A stretch of DNA of 64,000 nucleotides from Tolypothrix tenuis PCC 7101. GTDB taxonomy: Bacteria > Cyanobacteriota > Cyanobacteriia > Cyanobacteriales > Nostocaceae. Every line of letters starts with the position of its first letter. Position 1 is the stretch's first letter. The translations under genes were made by a program, and so were the position numbers. Location of the stretch: positions 5,500,231 to 5,564,230 of the forward strand of contig NZ_AP018248.1 in assembly GCF_002368295.1 (NCBI RefSeq). Reading direction: 5' to 3'. A model generated the notes under the pieces. The model saw only the letters and a list, made by a program, of their open reading frames with translations, was not told where the DNA came from and ran no database searches. Positions 42,746 through 51,166 of this stretch are shown piece after piece.

Positions 42746-43660
42746 ATGACAGAGGGAAAAATATTGTTGCAACCTGGCACTTTATGGCAAAGTGTCATAG
42801 AACGTACTGAATCCGCTTTGAAATGTGGGGCTTTGCTGTCTATACCAACAGAATTTGAATATATTGAGCAGGATGGTGTACGCTTCTTGGTAAGGATTTT
42901 GGCAAATCTGGTGCGTAAGGATGCAGCCAAGAAAAAGCAGGTGCAACAAACCGCCGCATCTGGTAAAGATTTTAATCCTTTTCTGCCATACGAAGAAGAT
43001 TTATTTGTTGCAGATATTTCGGAGACTCATGTTTGTCTATTAAATAAATTTAACGTTGTTGACCATCATATATTGATTATTACTCGCGCCTTTGAGGAGC
43101 AAGAAAGCCTACTTACTTTAGAAGATTTTGCGGCGATGTGGGCTTGTTTAGCGGAATATGATGGTTTGGCATTTTACAACGGTGGTCAAGTTTCAGGGGC
43201 CAGCCAGCGACACAAGCATCTGCAAATGGTACCTTTACCTCTGACAACTTCAGGCGATGCAATACCTATTCAGCCGTTGTTAGCAAAAGCCGATTTTCAA
43301 GATGCAATTGCAACTATACCAGGTTTACCTTTTAAACACGCTATTGCAGCTTTAAATCCCCAGTGGGCAGAGTCGCCATTACAAGCCGCAAAAACTACAA
43401 TGGAACTATATAATGCTTTACTCCATGCTGTAGGGATAACTGCGGTTAACGATAATAGACAATCTGGTGCGTACAACCTTTTAGCTACGAGAGAATGGAT
43501 GTTAATCGTACCGCGATCGCAAGAAGAATACGAGTTAATTTCCGTTAACTCATTAGGGTTTGCAGGTGCGCTATTAGTGCGAAATCAGCAACAAATGCAA
43601 CTCCTTAAAGACCAAGGGCCAATGAATATTCTTAAAAATGTGGGAATGGGTAATTGGTAA
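42746..43660 (+). CDS. ATP adenylyltransferase / Ap4A phosphorylase
   Basis: A 304-aa HIT-superfamily enzyme that splits diadenosine tetraphosphate with phosphate to give ADP and ATP. The N-terminal block LWQSVIERTESALKCGALLS and PYEEDLFVADISETHVCLLN are typical. The nucleotidyl-binding His triad-like motif is SGASQRHKHLQMVPLPL. The final codons GGT AAT TGG TAA are themselves a GGTAATT heptamer, so the last residues (GNW) and the stop are supplied by the repeat that follows. Confidence 0.9.
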   Translation: MTEGKILLQPGTLWQSVIERTESALKCGALLSIPTEFEYIEQDGVRFLVRILANLVRKDAAKKKQVQQTAASGKDFNPFLPYEEDLFVADISETHVCLLNKFNVVDHHILIITRAFEEQESLLTLEDFAAMWACLAEYDGLAFYNGGQVSGASQRHKHLQMVPLPLTTSGDAIPIQPLLAKADFQDAIATIPGLPFKHAIAALNPQWAESPLQAAKTTMELYNALLHAVGITAVNDNRQSGAYNLLATREWMLIVPRSQEEYELISVNSLGFAGALLVRNQQQMQLLKDQGPMNILKNVGMGNW

Positions 43661-43690
43661 TTGGTAATTGGTAATTGGTAATTGTAATGT
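43644..43690. repeat. GGTAATT heptamer run at a gene end
   Basis: Five GGTAATT units in a row overlap the last codons and stop of the Ap4A phosphorylase gene. Confidence 0.9.
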
Positions 43691-43807
43691 CTCCTTTTTT
43701 CCTGCTCCCTTTCCCATTCCCCTTTTCCCCTTTCCCCTAAAAAGTGCCGTCCCAAAATTTATGTGTTATCTTTTGCAGCATCACTCATACCGATGTGTCA
43801 AAGCCGC

Positions 43808-43856
43808 TTTAATTCGTAATTCATAACTCATAATTCATAATTCATAATTTCAGGAG
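43808..43856. repeat. ATAATTC heptamer repeats
   Basis: TTAATTCGTAATTCATAACT and similar CATAATT units lie immediately before the ribosome site (CAGGAGAA) of the class V aminotransferase gene. Confidence 0.8.
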
Positions 43857-43863
43857 AATCATT

Positions 43864-45225
43864 ATGCATCACTTTGACCTGAAATGGATACGCGGCCAGT
43901 TTCCCGCACTCACACAAACAATTAATGGTAAGCCTGTAATTTTTTGTGATGGCCCTGGTGGAACTCAAGTACCAGGTGCAGTGCTTGATGCTATCAGTGA
44001 TTATTTAGTAAGGTCAAACGCTAATGCTCATGGGGCTTTTGCGACTAGCGCGCGCACAGATGCACTGTTGACGGCGGCGCGTGCTGCTACGGCTGATTTC
44101 CTGGGATGTCATAGTGATGAGGTGGTATTCGGTGCTAATATGACCACCCTTACCTTTAGCGTCAGCCGTGCTATTGGTCGAGAATTGCAAGCAGGCGACG
44201 AAATTATTGTGACCCAGCTTGACCATTACGCCAATGTTTCCCCTTGGTATGCGTTGGAGGAAAAAGGCGTGATTGTGCGCGAGGTGGGTTTCAATGTGGA
44301 AGACTGCACCTTAGATATGGGTGAATTAGAAAGGCTAATTAATGAACGTACAAAGTTAGTCGCAATTGGCTTTGCATCTAATGGCGTGGGGACAATCAAC
44401 GATGTCCCCAAAGTTGTGCATTTGGCTCATGCTGTCGGTGCATTGGTATTTGTTGATGCTGTTCACTATGCGCCCCATGCGCCTCTCAATGTTCATGCGT
44501 TGGATTGCGACTTTCTCGCCTGTTCCGCTTACAAGTTCTTTGGCCCCCACGTAGGGGTTCTGTATGGAAAGCGTGAGCATCTTGCTCGATTAACGCCATA
44601 TAAAGTTAAACCCGCTCCTGATGATGTTCCCTCGCGCTGGGAAACTGGAACTTTGAATTATGAAGGCTTGGCTGGGTTAGTAGCGGCAATAAATTACTTG
44701 ACAAAATTAGGTTGTCATGTATCACCTAACGTTGATAACGAGTTGATTTCTGCCTTAATTGAAGCAGATAAGGAAGGTATAGAAACATTCCACTGTCCCA
44801 GCTTTCTCACTTCTGCAGATTCAGCAACACCTGCAATCACATCTGCTTATCACAGCAGACGGGCGGCTTTGGTAGCAGCAATGTCCAGCATTCAACAATA
44901 CGAAAGAGAATTGAGTCACAAACTCATTCCGGGACTGTTAGCGATTCCAGGCTTAAAGTTATATGGTATTACCGATCCACAGCGCTTTAATTGGCGAACC
45001 CCAACAGTAGGAATTCGATTAGCCGGAAAAACTCCCGCAACTGTTGCCAAAGCATTAGGCGATCGCGGAATATTTTCTTGGCATGGTCATTTTTATGCGA
45101 TCGCTCTTATCGAAAAACTAGGCATAGAACCTACCAGCGGCTTAGTGCGAATTGGACTCACACACTACAACACAGCCGAGGAAATTGAGCAACTATTGCA
45201 AGCCTTACAAGAAATTGCTGTGTAG
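43864..45225 (+). CDS. cysteine desulfurase-like class V aminotransferase
   Basis: A PLP enzyme of 453 aa. It matches the cysteine-desulfurase-like subfamily remembered as TIGR01976: FCDGPGGTQVPGAVLDAISD near the start, the HGAFATSARTD segment, VTQLDHYANVSPW, FVDAVHYAPHAPLNV (PLP Asp and His), SAYKFFGPHVGVLYGK with the Schiff-base Lys, and WETGTLNYEGLAG. The subfamily's real substrate is unsettled, so IscS/SufS function should not be assumed. It has a strong ribosome site CAGGAG. A 20-bp palindrome lies 12 bp after the stop. Confidence 0.88.
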   Translation: MHHFDLKWIRGQFPALTQTINGKPVIFCDGPGGTQVPGAVLDAISDYLVRSNANAHGAFATSARTDALLTAARAATADFLGCHSDEVVFGANMTTLTFSVSRAIGRELQAGDEIIVTQLDHYANVSPWYALEEKGVIVREVGFNVEDCTLDMGELERLINERTKLVAIGFASNGVGTINDVPKVVHLAHAVGALVFVDAVHYAPHAPLNVHALDCDFLACSAYKFFGPHVGVLYGKREHLARLTPYKVKPAPDDVPSRWETGTLNYEGLAGLVAAINYLTKLGCHVSPNVDNELISALIEADKEGIETFHCPSFLTSADSATPAITSAYHSRRAALVAAMSSIQQYERELSHKLIPGLLAIPGLKLYGITDPQRFNWRTPTVGIRLAGKTPATVAKALGDRGIFSWHGHFYAIALIEKLGIEPTSGLVRIGLTHYNTAEEIEQLLQALQEIAV

Positions 45226-45237
45226 TAAGCCTTGTAG

Positions 45238-45257
45238 AGACGCGATGAATCGCGTCT
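45238..45257. repeat. 20-bp palindrome copy 2
   Basis: AGACGCGATGAATCGCGTCT lies 12 bp after the aminotransferase stop and is preceded by CTTGTAG. It has one central mismatch relative to the perfect palindrome. Confidence 0.9.
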
Positions 45258-45259
45258 AT

Positions 45260-45391
45260 TCCCCAATTACCCATCACCAATTACCCATCACCAATTACCA
45301 ATTACCTATTACCTATTACCTATTACCTATTACCAATTACCAATTACCTATTACCTATTACCTATTACCTATTACCTATTACCTATTACCT
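45260..45391. repeat. long heptamer array (TTACCAA / TTACCTA / TCACCAA)
   Basis: About 130 bp of almost uninterrupted 7-bp units, shifting between three variants, lie between convergent genes. On the minus strand (GGTAATA) the array supplies the last residues (VIGNR) and the stop of the response regulator. Confidence 0.93.
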
Positions 45392-46070
45392 CCCCCTCAA
45401 CAGATTTATGATTTACAGTATTTGCATAAATCGCCAGTTGTGACCGATTCTTGAGATTAAGACGGTTGAGAATACTCGTCACATGAGTTTTTACTGTGCC
45501 TTCAGTAATATATAGCTTTTGAGCAATTTCGCGGTTGGTTGCGCCTACGCCAATCAACTGTAAAACCTCTTGTTCTCGTGCAGTCAGTTCTGATAACTTT
45601 GCAGGTGCGGAGTTTTCGCTGGTTTCAGCCGGAGATGTTTCTTTCGCTAAGAGTTTATCAAATAACCCTGGGCCAAATTGAGTATAACCATAATGTCCAA
45701 AGCGAATTGCATTTGCTAACTCGCTAGAAGGCATATCTTTGAGCAAATATCCTTTTGCACCTGCCCGCATAGCCCCAGCTAAAGAAGTATCATCATCAAA
45801 TGTGCTGAGAATTAAAACTTTAATATGAGGATAGTTTTCCACAATTAATTTTGTGGCTGTTCGTCCGTCCATTTCCGGCATCCGAATATCCATTAACACC
45901 ACATCAGGCTGGAGTTGTGCAACCATTTCTAGGGCAACTTGGCCATTCTCCGCATCCCCCACTACCTGTAAATCACGTTCCTGTTCTAGCATTGCTTTTA
46001 ATCCTTGACGAATCAAGCTTTGGTCGTCAACAATTAATAGGCGAATTTTAGCAGATTCATCAATTTTCAT
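45372..46070 (-). CDS. NarL/FixJ-type response regulator
   Basis: A DNA-binding two-component regulator of 232 aa. The ATG at 46070 (MKIDESAKIRLLIVDD) follows AGAGGTAG and is preferred to an upstream in-frame start at 46112. The receiver domain has DD near the start, the phospho-acceptor Asp in VVLMDIRMPEMDG, and the conserved Lys in GYLLKDMPSSELA. The LuxR-type HTH is LTAREQEVLQLIGVGATNRE. No histidine kinase is adjacent, so the partner is unknown. The C-terminus runs into a heptamer array that provides its stop. Confidence 0.92.
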   Translation of the reverse strand: MKIDESAKIRLLIVDDQSLIRQGLKAMLEQERDLQVVGDAENGQVALEMVAQLQPDVVLMDIRMPEMDGRTATKLIVENYPHIKVLILSTFDDDTSLAGAMRAGAKGYLLKDMPSSELANAIRFGHYGYTQFGPGLFDKLLAKETSPAETSENSAPAKLSELTAREQEVLQLIGVGATNREIAQKLYITEGTVKTHVTSILNRLNLKNRSQLAIYANTVNHKSVEGEVIGNR

Positions 46071-46112
46071 AAGTTCTACCTCTTGGAAATATTCATAAAT
46101 AAAGCTATTCAT

Positions 46113-46574
46113 AATCAGTATTTGAAAGTGTCTATCGTCGGTATGCTTTTTTGAAATTGATATTGAGTTTGGTAAAAAGGGTAAAGGGTAAGGGTGAAAG
46201 GTTCTTTCTGTGTCCTTTCTCCCTTAACCGCAAACAATCGGGATTGAAGTAGTCAACTTCTTTCTAGGTTTAATTTATCGGAACTAACAAGTAAGTTCCA
46301 TCGAATAAATGTCATGACTTGAGGATGATATTTGTCATCTTGTTCCATGACATTTGTCATTTTGGGGACTGGGGATTAGGTGCTGGGGATTGGTTACTGG
46401 GTATGAAGAAATACAGTTCAGTTAAGAAAATTAATTGATAACAAAACCAAAAAACTAGTTACTCAACAAAAAAACAGAACAATAATTTTGGAGGGGGTTT
46501 GGGGGACGCAACCGTCACCCAATCGGGGGTTTGGGGGAGAATCCCCCAATTCTTATGGCTTCTTTAAAATAAGA
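46113..46574. other. intergenic region with TGTCAT repeats
   Basis: This 462-bp gap lies between the Crp-family gene and the response regulator. It contains the TGTCAT/ATGACA cluster (46307-46360), GGGGACTGGGGATTAGG repeats near 46364, and GGGGGTTTGGGGGACGC with a near-copy GGGGGTTTGGGGGAGAA (about 46494-46540) just after the Crp-family stop. Confidence 0.6.
46307..46360. promoter_or_regulatory. candidate operator cluster: phased TGTCAT motifs
   Basis: TGTCAT occurs at 46310, 46333 and 46355 (22-23 bp apart) and ATGACA at 46347. The outer arms AAATGTCATG / CATGACATTT are a perfect 10-bp inverted repeat, and ATGACATTTGTCAT is a 14-bp palindrome with a 2-bp centre. The cluster lies about 240-290 bp before the response regulator start. 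Confidence 0.55.
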
Positions 46575-47273
46575 TTACTCTATGCTGCCAAGAGCGATCG
46601 CATCTAATTGATTAGTATCAAGAATTGTAATTTTGCCACCTCGACTGTAGGTAATCATCGAGTTGAGGCTTTTAATTAAACGCACGCATTCCTCGTAAGA
46701 AATCCCAACACTACGAGCCATGCGATAGTAAGATAACTTAACTTTTAAAGTTTCGCCTTGTGTAGTTCGCTCAGTTCCAGATTCGGCGGCATAATATTGA
46801 ATTAATCTGGCAAGTCTAACAATAGCTCTTTCAGAAACTAATCCATGTACTGTTTCATGTAATTGCTGAATCCGATTGTTAAAAACCATCAACATCTGTA
46901 AGGCAATTTCAGGATTTTGTTGTATAGCTTTTAATAAAGCATCTCGCTCTACAGTGAGAATTTCACACTCAGATTCAGCCGTTACAGTCGCAGGGGAAAT
47001 TCCATTTCCTAATAAAGCAGGCGCAGCAAAAATTTCTCCTACTGCTAAGGTACGCAAAATCGTTTCTTTACCTGTGGTTGCTGTTTTGCTCACTTGAATG
47101 GAACCACTAACAACAGCATATAATTTTGCAGGTAAGCGATCGCCTTCATGGAGAATCATCTCTCCCTTACTATAATGTTGCAGTTGGGTTTGGGGTTGCA
47201 AACTAATTTTGTCTGCGGTTGTTAACCCTGCAAACACAGTGATTTGAGAGAGTTGTTCCAATGATGCCTGCAT
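46575..47273 (-). CDS. Crp/Fnr family transcription regulator
   Basis: A 232-aa protein with an N-terminal cyclic-nucleotide-binding-like domain (GEMILHEGDRLPAKLYAVVS; GEIFAAPALLGNG) and a C-terminal winged HTH (SYYRMARSVGISYEECVRLI). No Fnr-type Cys cluster is visible and the cAMP-contacting Arg/Ser signature is not obvious, so the effector is unknown. It lacks close similarity to NtcA in the HTH as I remember it. It lies upstream of the response regulator on the same strand, with a long gap. Confidence 0.88.
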   Translation of the reverse strand: MQASLEQLSQITVFAGLTTADKISLQPQTQLQHYSKGEMILHEGDRLPAKLYAVVSGSIQVSKTATTGKETILRTLAVGEIFAAPALLGNGISPATVTAESECEILTVERDALLKAIQQNPEIALQMLMVFNNRIQQLHETVHGLVSERAIVRLARLIQYYAAESGTERTTQGETLKVKLSYYRMARSVGISYEECVRLIKSLNSMITYSRGGKITILDTNQLDAIALGSIE

Positions 47274-47321
47274 AACATTATTTTACTAAGGAAACTCAAA
47301 ATCACTTTCTCCTTCTTGTAA

Positions 47322-47341
47322 AGACGCGATTAATCGCGTCT
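47322..47341. repeat. 20-bp palindrome copy 3
   Basis: AGACGCGATTAATCGCGTCT is identical to copy 1. It is preceded by CTTGTAA and lies 41 bp after the amidase stop (minus strand). Confidence 0.9.
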
Positions 47342-47382
47342 CTACCCCCTTGCCATCCAAGCGATAGAATATTCTTGATTTG

Positions 47383-48888
47383 TCAGATTGCAAAAGCTGG
47401 ACGATTTTGAATCCAAGGATTTGCAGCCTCTAATTGTGCGGCGAGGCTGATGAGTGTGGCTTCTGCTCCTGGTTTGCCTACTAACTGTACGCTAATGGGT
47501 AAACCGTTACTATCAAATCCTACCGGAAGTGCGATCGCAGGTTGTCCGGTTGCATTGGCTGCGGGACAGGGAGCAATCCAGTTAATAATCTCTTTGAGTG
47601 TGTCTTCTGGACTTAAGTCAGCCCATTCACCTACGCGAATTGGGGAATGCAAATAAACTGGTAATACCAGCACATCAACATTATGGAAAAATCCGACAAT
47701 TTGCCGTGCGGCGATTTGCATTTGTGATACTGCTTGCAGATATTCACCCGCAGAACCAGAACGCGCCAATAGCCAACGGTTCATTGGTTGCAAAACTTCT
47801 GCGGGAATTCCCGAAGCACCTACCCCAGCTTGCCAGATGATGGGAAATGGTTCAATTAATCCGCTAAAATCTGGCGATTTTTCTACAACTTTATGTCCTA
47901 ATTGTGCCAACAACTTAACAGTTTGTAAAACTCCTTGCTCACAGCTACTATCTGCTTCGCCCAAGGGAGGAATAATCGTTGTATAGGCAATTTGCAACTC
48001 TTGGGGTGGTTTCTCGGTAGCAGAAAGGAAGGAAGTTTCCGGATCGGGTAACCAATAAGGATCGCCTACTACGTAACCTGAAATGGTATCTAAAAGTGCG
48101 GCAGCATCAGCCACAGTCCGAGCAATCGGCCCATTGGTGGCAATTCCCGACAGGCGATCGCCTACAGGTGCATTACTTACCCTGCCTCGTGATGGTTTAA
48201 TGCCTACCAAACCACAACAAGCTGCAGGGCCACGAATTGAGCCACCACCATCGGAACCTTGAGCGATCGCACTCAAACCAGCAGCTACAGATGCGGCTGC
48301 ACCACCACTAGAACCGCCTGGTGTATAGTCTAAATTCCAGGGATTTCTCGCTGGGGGAAATCCCATAGGTTCACTGTAAGGAAAAGAACCAACTTCGGAA
48401 GTAGCAGTTTTACCGAGGATAATAAATCCGGCTTGTTTGATGCGGGTGACAATCCCATCATCATAATTAGGGATATTGTTGATTAAAGCCGGATTGCCAT
48501 AAGTACAAGGTACACCAGCTACCGGGTTCAGGTCTTTAATCGAAATTGGTACCCCAAAAAATGGCGGTAACTCGGAACTATTCGCCAGTATTTCTGTTTT
48601 AGCTTGAGCATCTGCGATCGCTAAATCTGCCGTCACCGTAAAATAGCTGCCTAACTGGGGATTTAACCGCTCAATTCTTTCTAGATATACATTTACCAAC
48701 TCTAGAGGCGACAGTTCCCGGCGACGGATTAATTGCGCCAACTCCAGTGCTGGGGTAAAAGCTAAATCAGTGGTATTCATGCGTGAACTACTGAGTAGTT
48801 TGAGGTTTTTTCTGCAATTTTCTACTAAGTTTGTTACTTTAGCAGGATTTTCGGGAAATATATCTCTGTAAATGCTGAGATTTGTCAT
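47383..48888 (-). CDS. amidase (amidase signature family)
   Basis: A Ser-Ser-Lys hydrolase of 501 aa. The catalytic Lys is in PISIKDLN, the cis-Ser in DGGGSIRGPA and the nucleophile region in PGGSSGGAAASVAAGL. This is the full amidase signature. The N-terminus has about 36 extra residues before MNTTDLAFTPALEL, so the start at 48780 is a good alternative. It could hydrolyse small amides or act as a GatA paralogue, but GatB/GatC are not adjacent. The gene stands alone. Confidence 0.9.
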   Translation of the reverse strand: MTNLSIYRDIFPENPAKVTNLVENCRKNLKLLSSSRMNTTDLAFTPALELAQLIRRRELSPLELVNVYLERIERLNPQLGSYFTVTADLAIADAQAKTEILANSSELPPFFGVPISIKDLNPVAGVPCTYGNPALINNIPNYDDGIVTRIKQAGFIILGKTATSEVGSFPYSEPMGFPPARNPWNLDYTPGGSSGGAAASVAAGLSAIAQGSDGGGSIRGPAACCGLVGIKPSRGRVSNAPVGDRLSGIATNGPIARTVADAAALLDTISGYVVGDPYWLPDPETSFLSATEKPPQELQIAYTTIIPPLGEADSSCEQGVLQTVKLLAQLGHKVVEKSPDFSGLIEPFPIIWQAGVGASGIPAEVLQPMNRWLLARSGSAGEYLQAVSQMQIAARQIVGFFHNVDVLVLPVYLHSPIRVGEWADLSPEDTLKEIINWIAPCPAANATGQPAIALPVGFDSNGLPISVQLVGKPGAEATLISLAAQLEAANPWIQNRPAFAI

Positions 48889-49031
48889 TCAACTAGGATA
48901 CTAGTACACTTACGTGAAAGTATTGACTAGTATGCAGTGGGCGTAGTTATTTTTTTAATCAAGCCATAACTTCGCTGCATCGTAATTTTAATTGTTTGGC
49001 ATCCACTTGCAACAATCCCCAAGGGATATTT

Positions 49032-50480
49032 ATGGCTGAATTAGAAAAGGTACTGAATGAACTGCCAAAACTTGTTGAAGAGCTAAAGCTAACTGTGGGA
49101 AACACTGAAACAATTCAGCAAGAATTAACACGTCTAAGCGAAGTTAAAGAAAAATTGCACAATCTGCAAGTGGCGATCGCTCAAGAATTAGATTTGGCAA
49201 AATCTCATCACAATGGATATAGCGCGATTTCTGCGGGTACAGCCAGAATGGTATTGATACCTGACAATTTTTCAACGGATAATGGGTTTATTGCCGAAAA
49301 ATTTGGCAGTTTTAATAAACAGCTTTCCTTAACCGAATTACAAACGCAAATGGTTCGCTGGCATGAGTGGGGTGAATTGCTTCAGTCTATAGCCAAAGAT
49401 ATGTTAAGTGATGAGCAAATTATTAGCCAGCTAAATTGTAATATAAACTATACCAATATTCCCGAAAAATTCCGAGAAATTGAACAAATAATTCCCATTA
49501 ATTTAGCATTTGGCAATCAGAAAAAATTAGAGTTTCAAAATCAGCAACTTATTACTTATCAATCTGATTTATTAGAAATTCAACAGAGATTATCTATAGT
49601 ATTTGATAGTATTAATAGCAGTCAGACTATTTTAGTAATTTTACTAGGATTATCGTTATTCTGCGGGCAAAATGGTCTAGAGCTACAATGGCTATCCGAT
49701 GAATATGGCTTCATTATCTCTAGTATGGGCAAGTTCCAACCATTAACAGAGTTTATTAATGATTGTGAATCCTATAAAAATAATATTAATATTTTAGTTG
49801 AAAATATTAATAGCTTAAAAACGCAAACAGAACAAGCTATAGTTAGCATACCACAGAGTAATCCCTTAGGAAAAGCTGCAAAATATTTAGCCAGAAAACG
49901 CATCAATTCAATTTTATTCATTGCCTCTAGCATATTATTTGTAGGCTTGGGTGGTTGGACAATTTATCACCAAATTACTCAACTACAGTCAGGCAATGTA
50001 AGTGGTAACCAGCCAAAAAATGTTGTAGATAAATTCAAAGCTTCTCAAAAACTTGGGCTGGAAGCTTCCTTGATAGTGCAAAAGCCACCATTACCTCTCA
50101 AAGATTGGCAGCAAGCAGAAAGCAAATGGCAACAAGCAGTGCAATTATTAGAAAGTATTCCAGAAGGAACACCTGTCTCTCCTCAAGCGAAGAAACAACT
50201 AATTAGCTATCGTACTAAATATGCGGCTATTAGCCAAAAAGTTTTGAATGAAAAGAAAGCTGCTACTAACTTAGAATCTGCTCAAAAATTAGCAGTAGAA
50301 GCCGAGTTTATCGCCAAAAACGCACCACCAGAATCGGTGATTTTACAACAAGCAAAAGATAAATTAAAGGAAGCAATTAACTTATTACAAAGCATTCCAG
50401 AAGGGACTTCAGTCTCCAAAGAAGTGCAAGACAAGCTGACTAGTTATAAAAATAGCTATGAGGCTATTGGTAGTAAGTGA
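49032..50480 (+). CDS. coiled-coil membrane protein of unknown function
   Basis: 482 aa from the ATG at 49032, which follows AAGGGATATTT; a further upstream in-frame start exists. The N-terminal ~280 residues are helical and coiled-coil rich (VLNELPKLVEELKLTVGN; QELTRLSEVKEKLHNLQVAI). A single membrane helix is INSILFIASSILFVGLGGWT. The C-terminal part is two copies of a ~75-residue repeat containing AEFIAKNAPP-like and LLQSIPEGTSVS motifs (compare LLESIPEGTPVS), a helical repeat seen in other cyanobacterial proteins. No enzyme motif is seen. Heptamer repeats begin directly after the stop. Confidence 0.65.
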   Translation: MAELEKVLNELPKLVEELKLTVGNTETIQQELTRLSEVKEKLHNLQVAIAQELDLAKSHHNGYSAISAGTARMVLIPDNFSTDNGFIAEKFGSFNKQLSLTELQTQMVRWHEWGELLQSIAKDMLSDEQIISQLNCNINYTNIPEKFREIEQIIPINLAFGNQKKLEFQNQQLITYQSDLLEIQQRLSIVFDSINSSQTILVILLGLSLFCGQNGLELQWLSDEYGFIISSMGKFQPLTEFINDCESYKNNINILVENINSLKTQTEQAIVSIPQSNPLGKAAKYLARKRINSILFIASSILFVGLGGWTIYHQITQLQSGNVSGNQPKNVVDKFKASQKLGLEASLIVQKPPLPLKDWQQAESKWQQAVQLLESIPEGTPVSPQAKKQLISYRTKYAAISQKVLNEKKAATNLESAQKLAVEAEFIAKNAPPESVILQQAKDKLKEAINLLQSIPEGTSVSKEVQDKLTSYKNSYEAIGSK

Positions 50481-50585
50481 TTGGGATTGGGGACTAGGGA
50501 CTGGGGATTGGGGACTGGGGAAATTACCAACACCAAACACCAAACACCCAACTCCAATTACCAATTACCAATTACCAATTACCCA
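50481..50585. repeat. GGGGATT/GGGGACT and ATTACCA heptamer repeats between convergent genes
   Basis: About 100 bp: GGGGACT-type units next to the plus-strand gene, then ACACCAA units, then ATTACCA units that reach into the last codons of the minus-strand gene. Confidence 0.88.
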
Positions 50586-50860
50586 ATGACAAACCACTGC
50601 CAACCAGTTAAAGTTTGATGTGCCATATCATGGGTACAAATTAGCCAAAAGCCATAAACAACTCCCGCTAAAATTGTTACTACTACAAATAAAATATTGT
50701 TTGGCAATGACCAAGCTAATATGACTAAGCCGATAAATATCAAACCCAATATACTAAAACGTAGCAATCCAGCTAGAGGATTAACTGGGTGTAAGTCGGC
50801 GGTAACGTGCTGTAATTCTTGAGTGATATTATTCACGCTAGCTGTGCGATCGCTCATCAC
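50579..50860 (-). pseudogene. N-terminal fragment of a fatty-acid desaturase-like protein
   Basis: Only 93 residues. There are two membrane helices (FSILGLIFIGLVILAWSL; FVVVTILAGVVYGFWLI) and then THDMAHQTLTGW, which looks like the first histidine box (HxxxH) of membrane desaturases or hydroxylases. The frame then stops in a heptamer (GGG TAA TTG G). Full-length members, as I remember them, continue for more than 150 residues with two further His boxes, which are absent here. I judge it a truncated gene whose end was replaced by repeat DNA. A real small two-helix protein is the alternative. Confidence 0.55.
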
Positions 50861-51166
50861 CCACCCTACCTAAATTTGTCATTTCAGTTACTATTTAGCT
50901 TACCGTAAATTATCCACTGCTTAATTACGGCTCAAGTTAAGCCAATAATTTTATAAAATCAGTGCTAACAGTTAAATAAGGGCGAATTTTGGGCAAATTT
51001 AGTTGTAAAGTGACAATATGGCATAGAAAAACAATAGTGAACTACTTGGAGTTACACATACAGTTGACAACTTCAGCAGACTGTAGAAATCACAAGTATG
51101 ATACCATTGCCATTTTGCAGATAATTCCCCAGCCCCTAAAAGTTGTTAAAAACCCAGATACAGTAA
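50861..51166. other. AT-rich spacer between divergent genes
   Basis: 306 bp with no repeat or gene that I accept. A 64-codon frame overlapping the next start is spurious. Promoters for both flanking genes must lie here. Confidence 0.45.

Noticed and set aside
43864..45225. Bona fide IscS/SufS cysteine desulfurase
   Set aside because: Sequence blocks fit the cysteine-desulfurase-like subfamily and no Fe-S assembly genes are adjacent.
45260..45391. Possible CRISPR or protein-coding repeat
   Set aside because: Period is 7 bp without spacers; the open frames across it (for example 45152-45454) are repeat artefacts.
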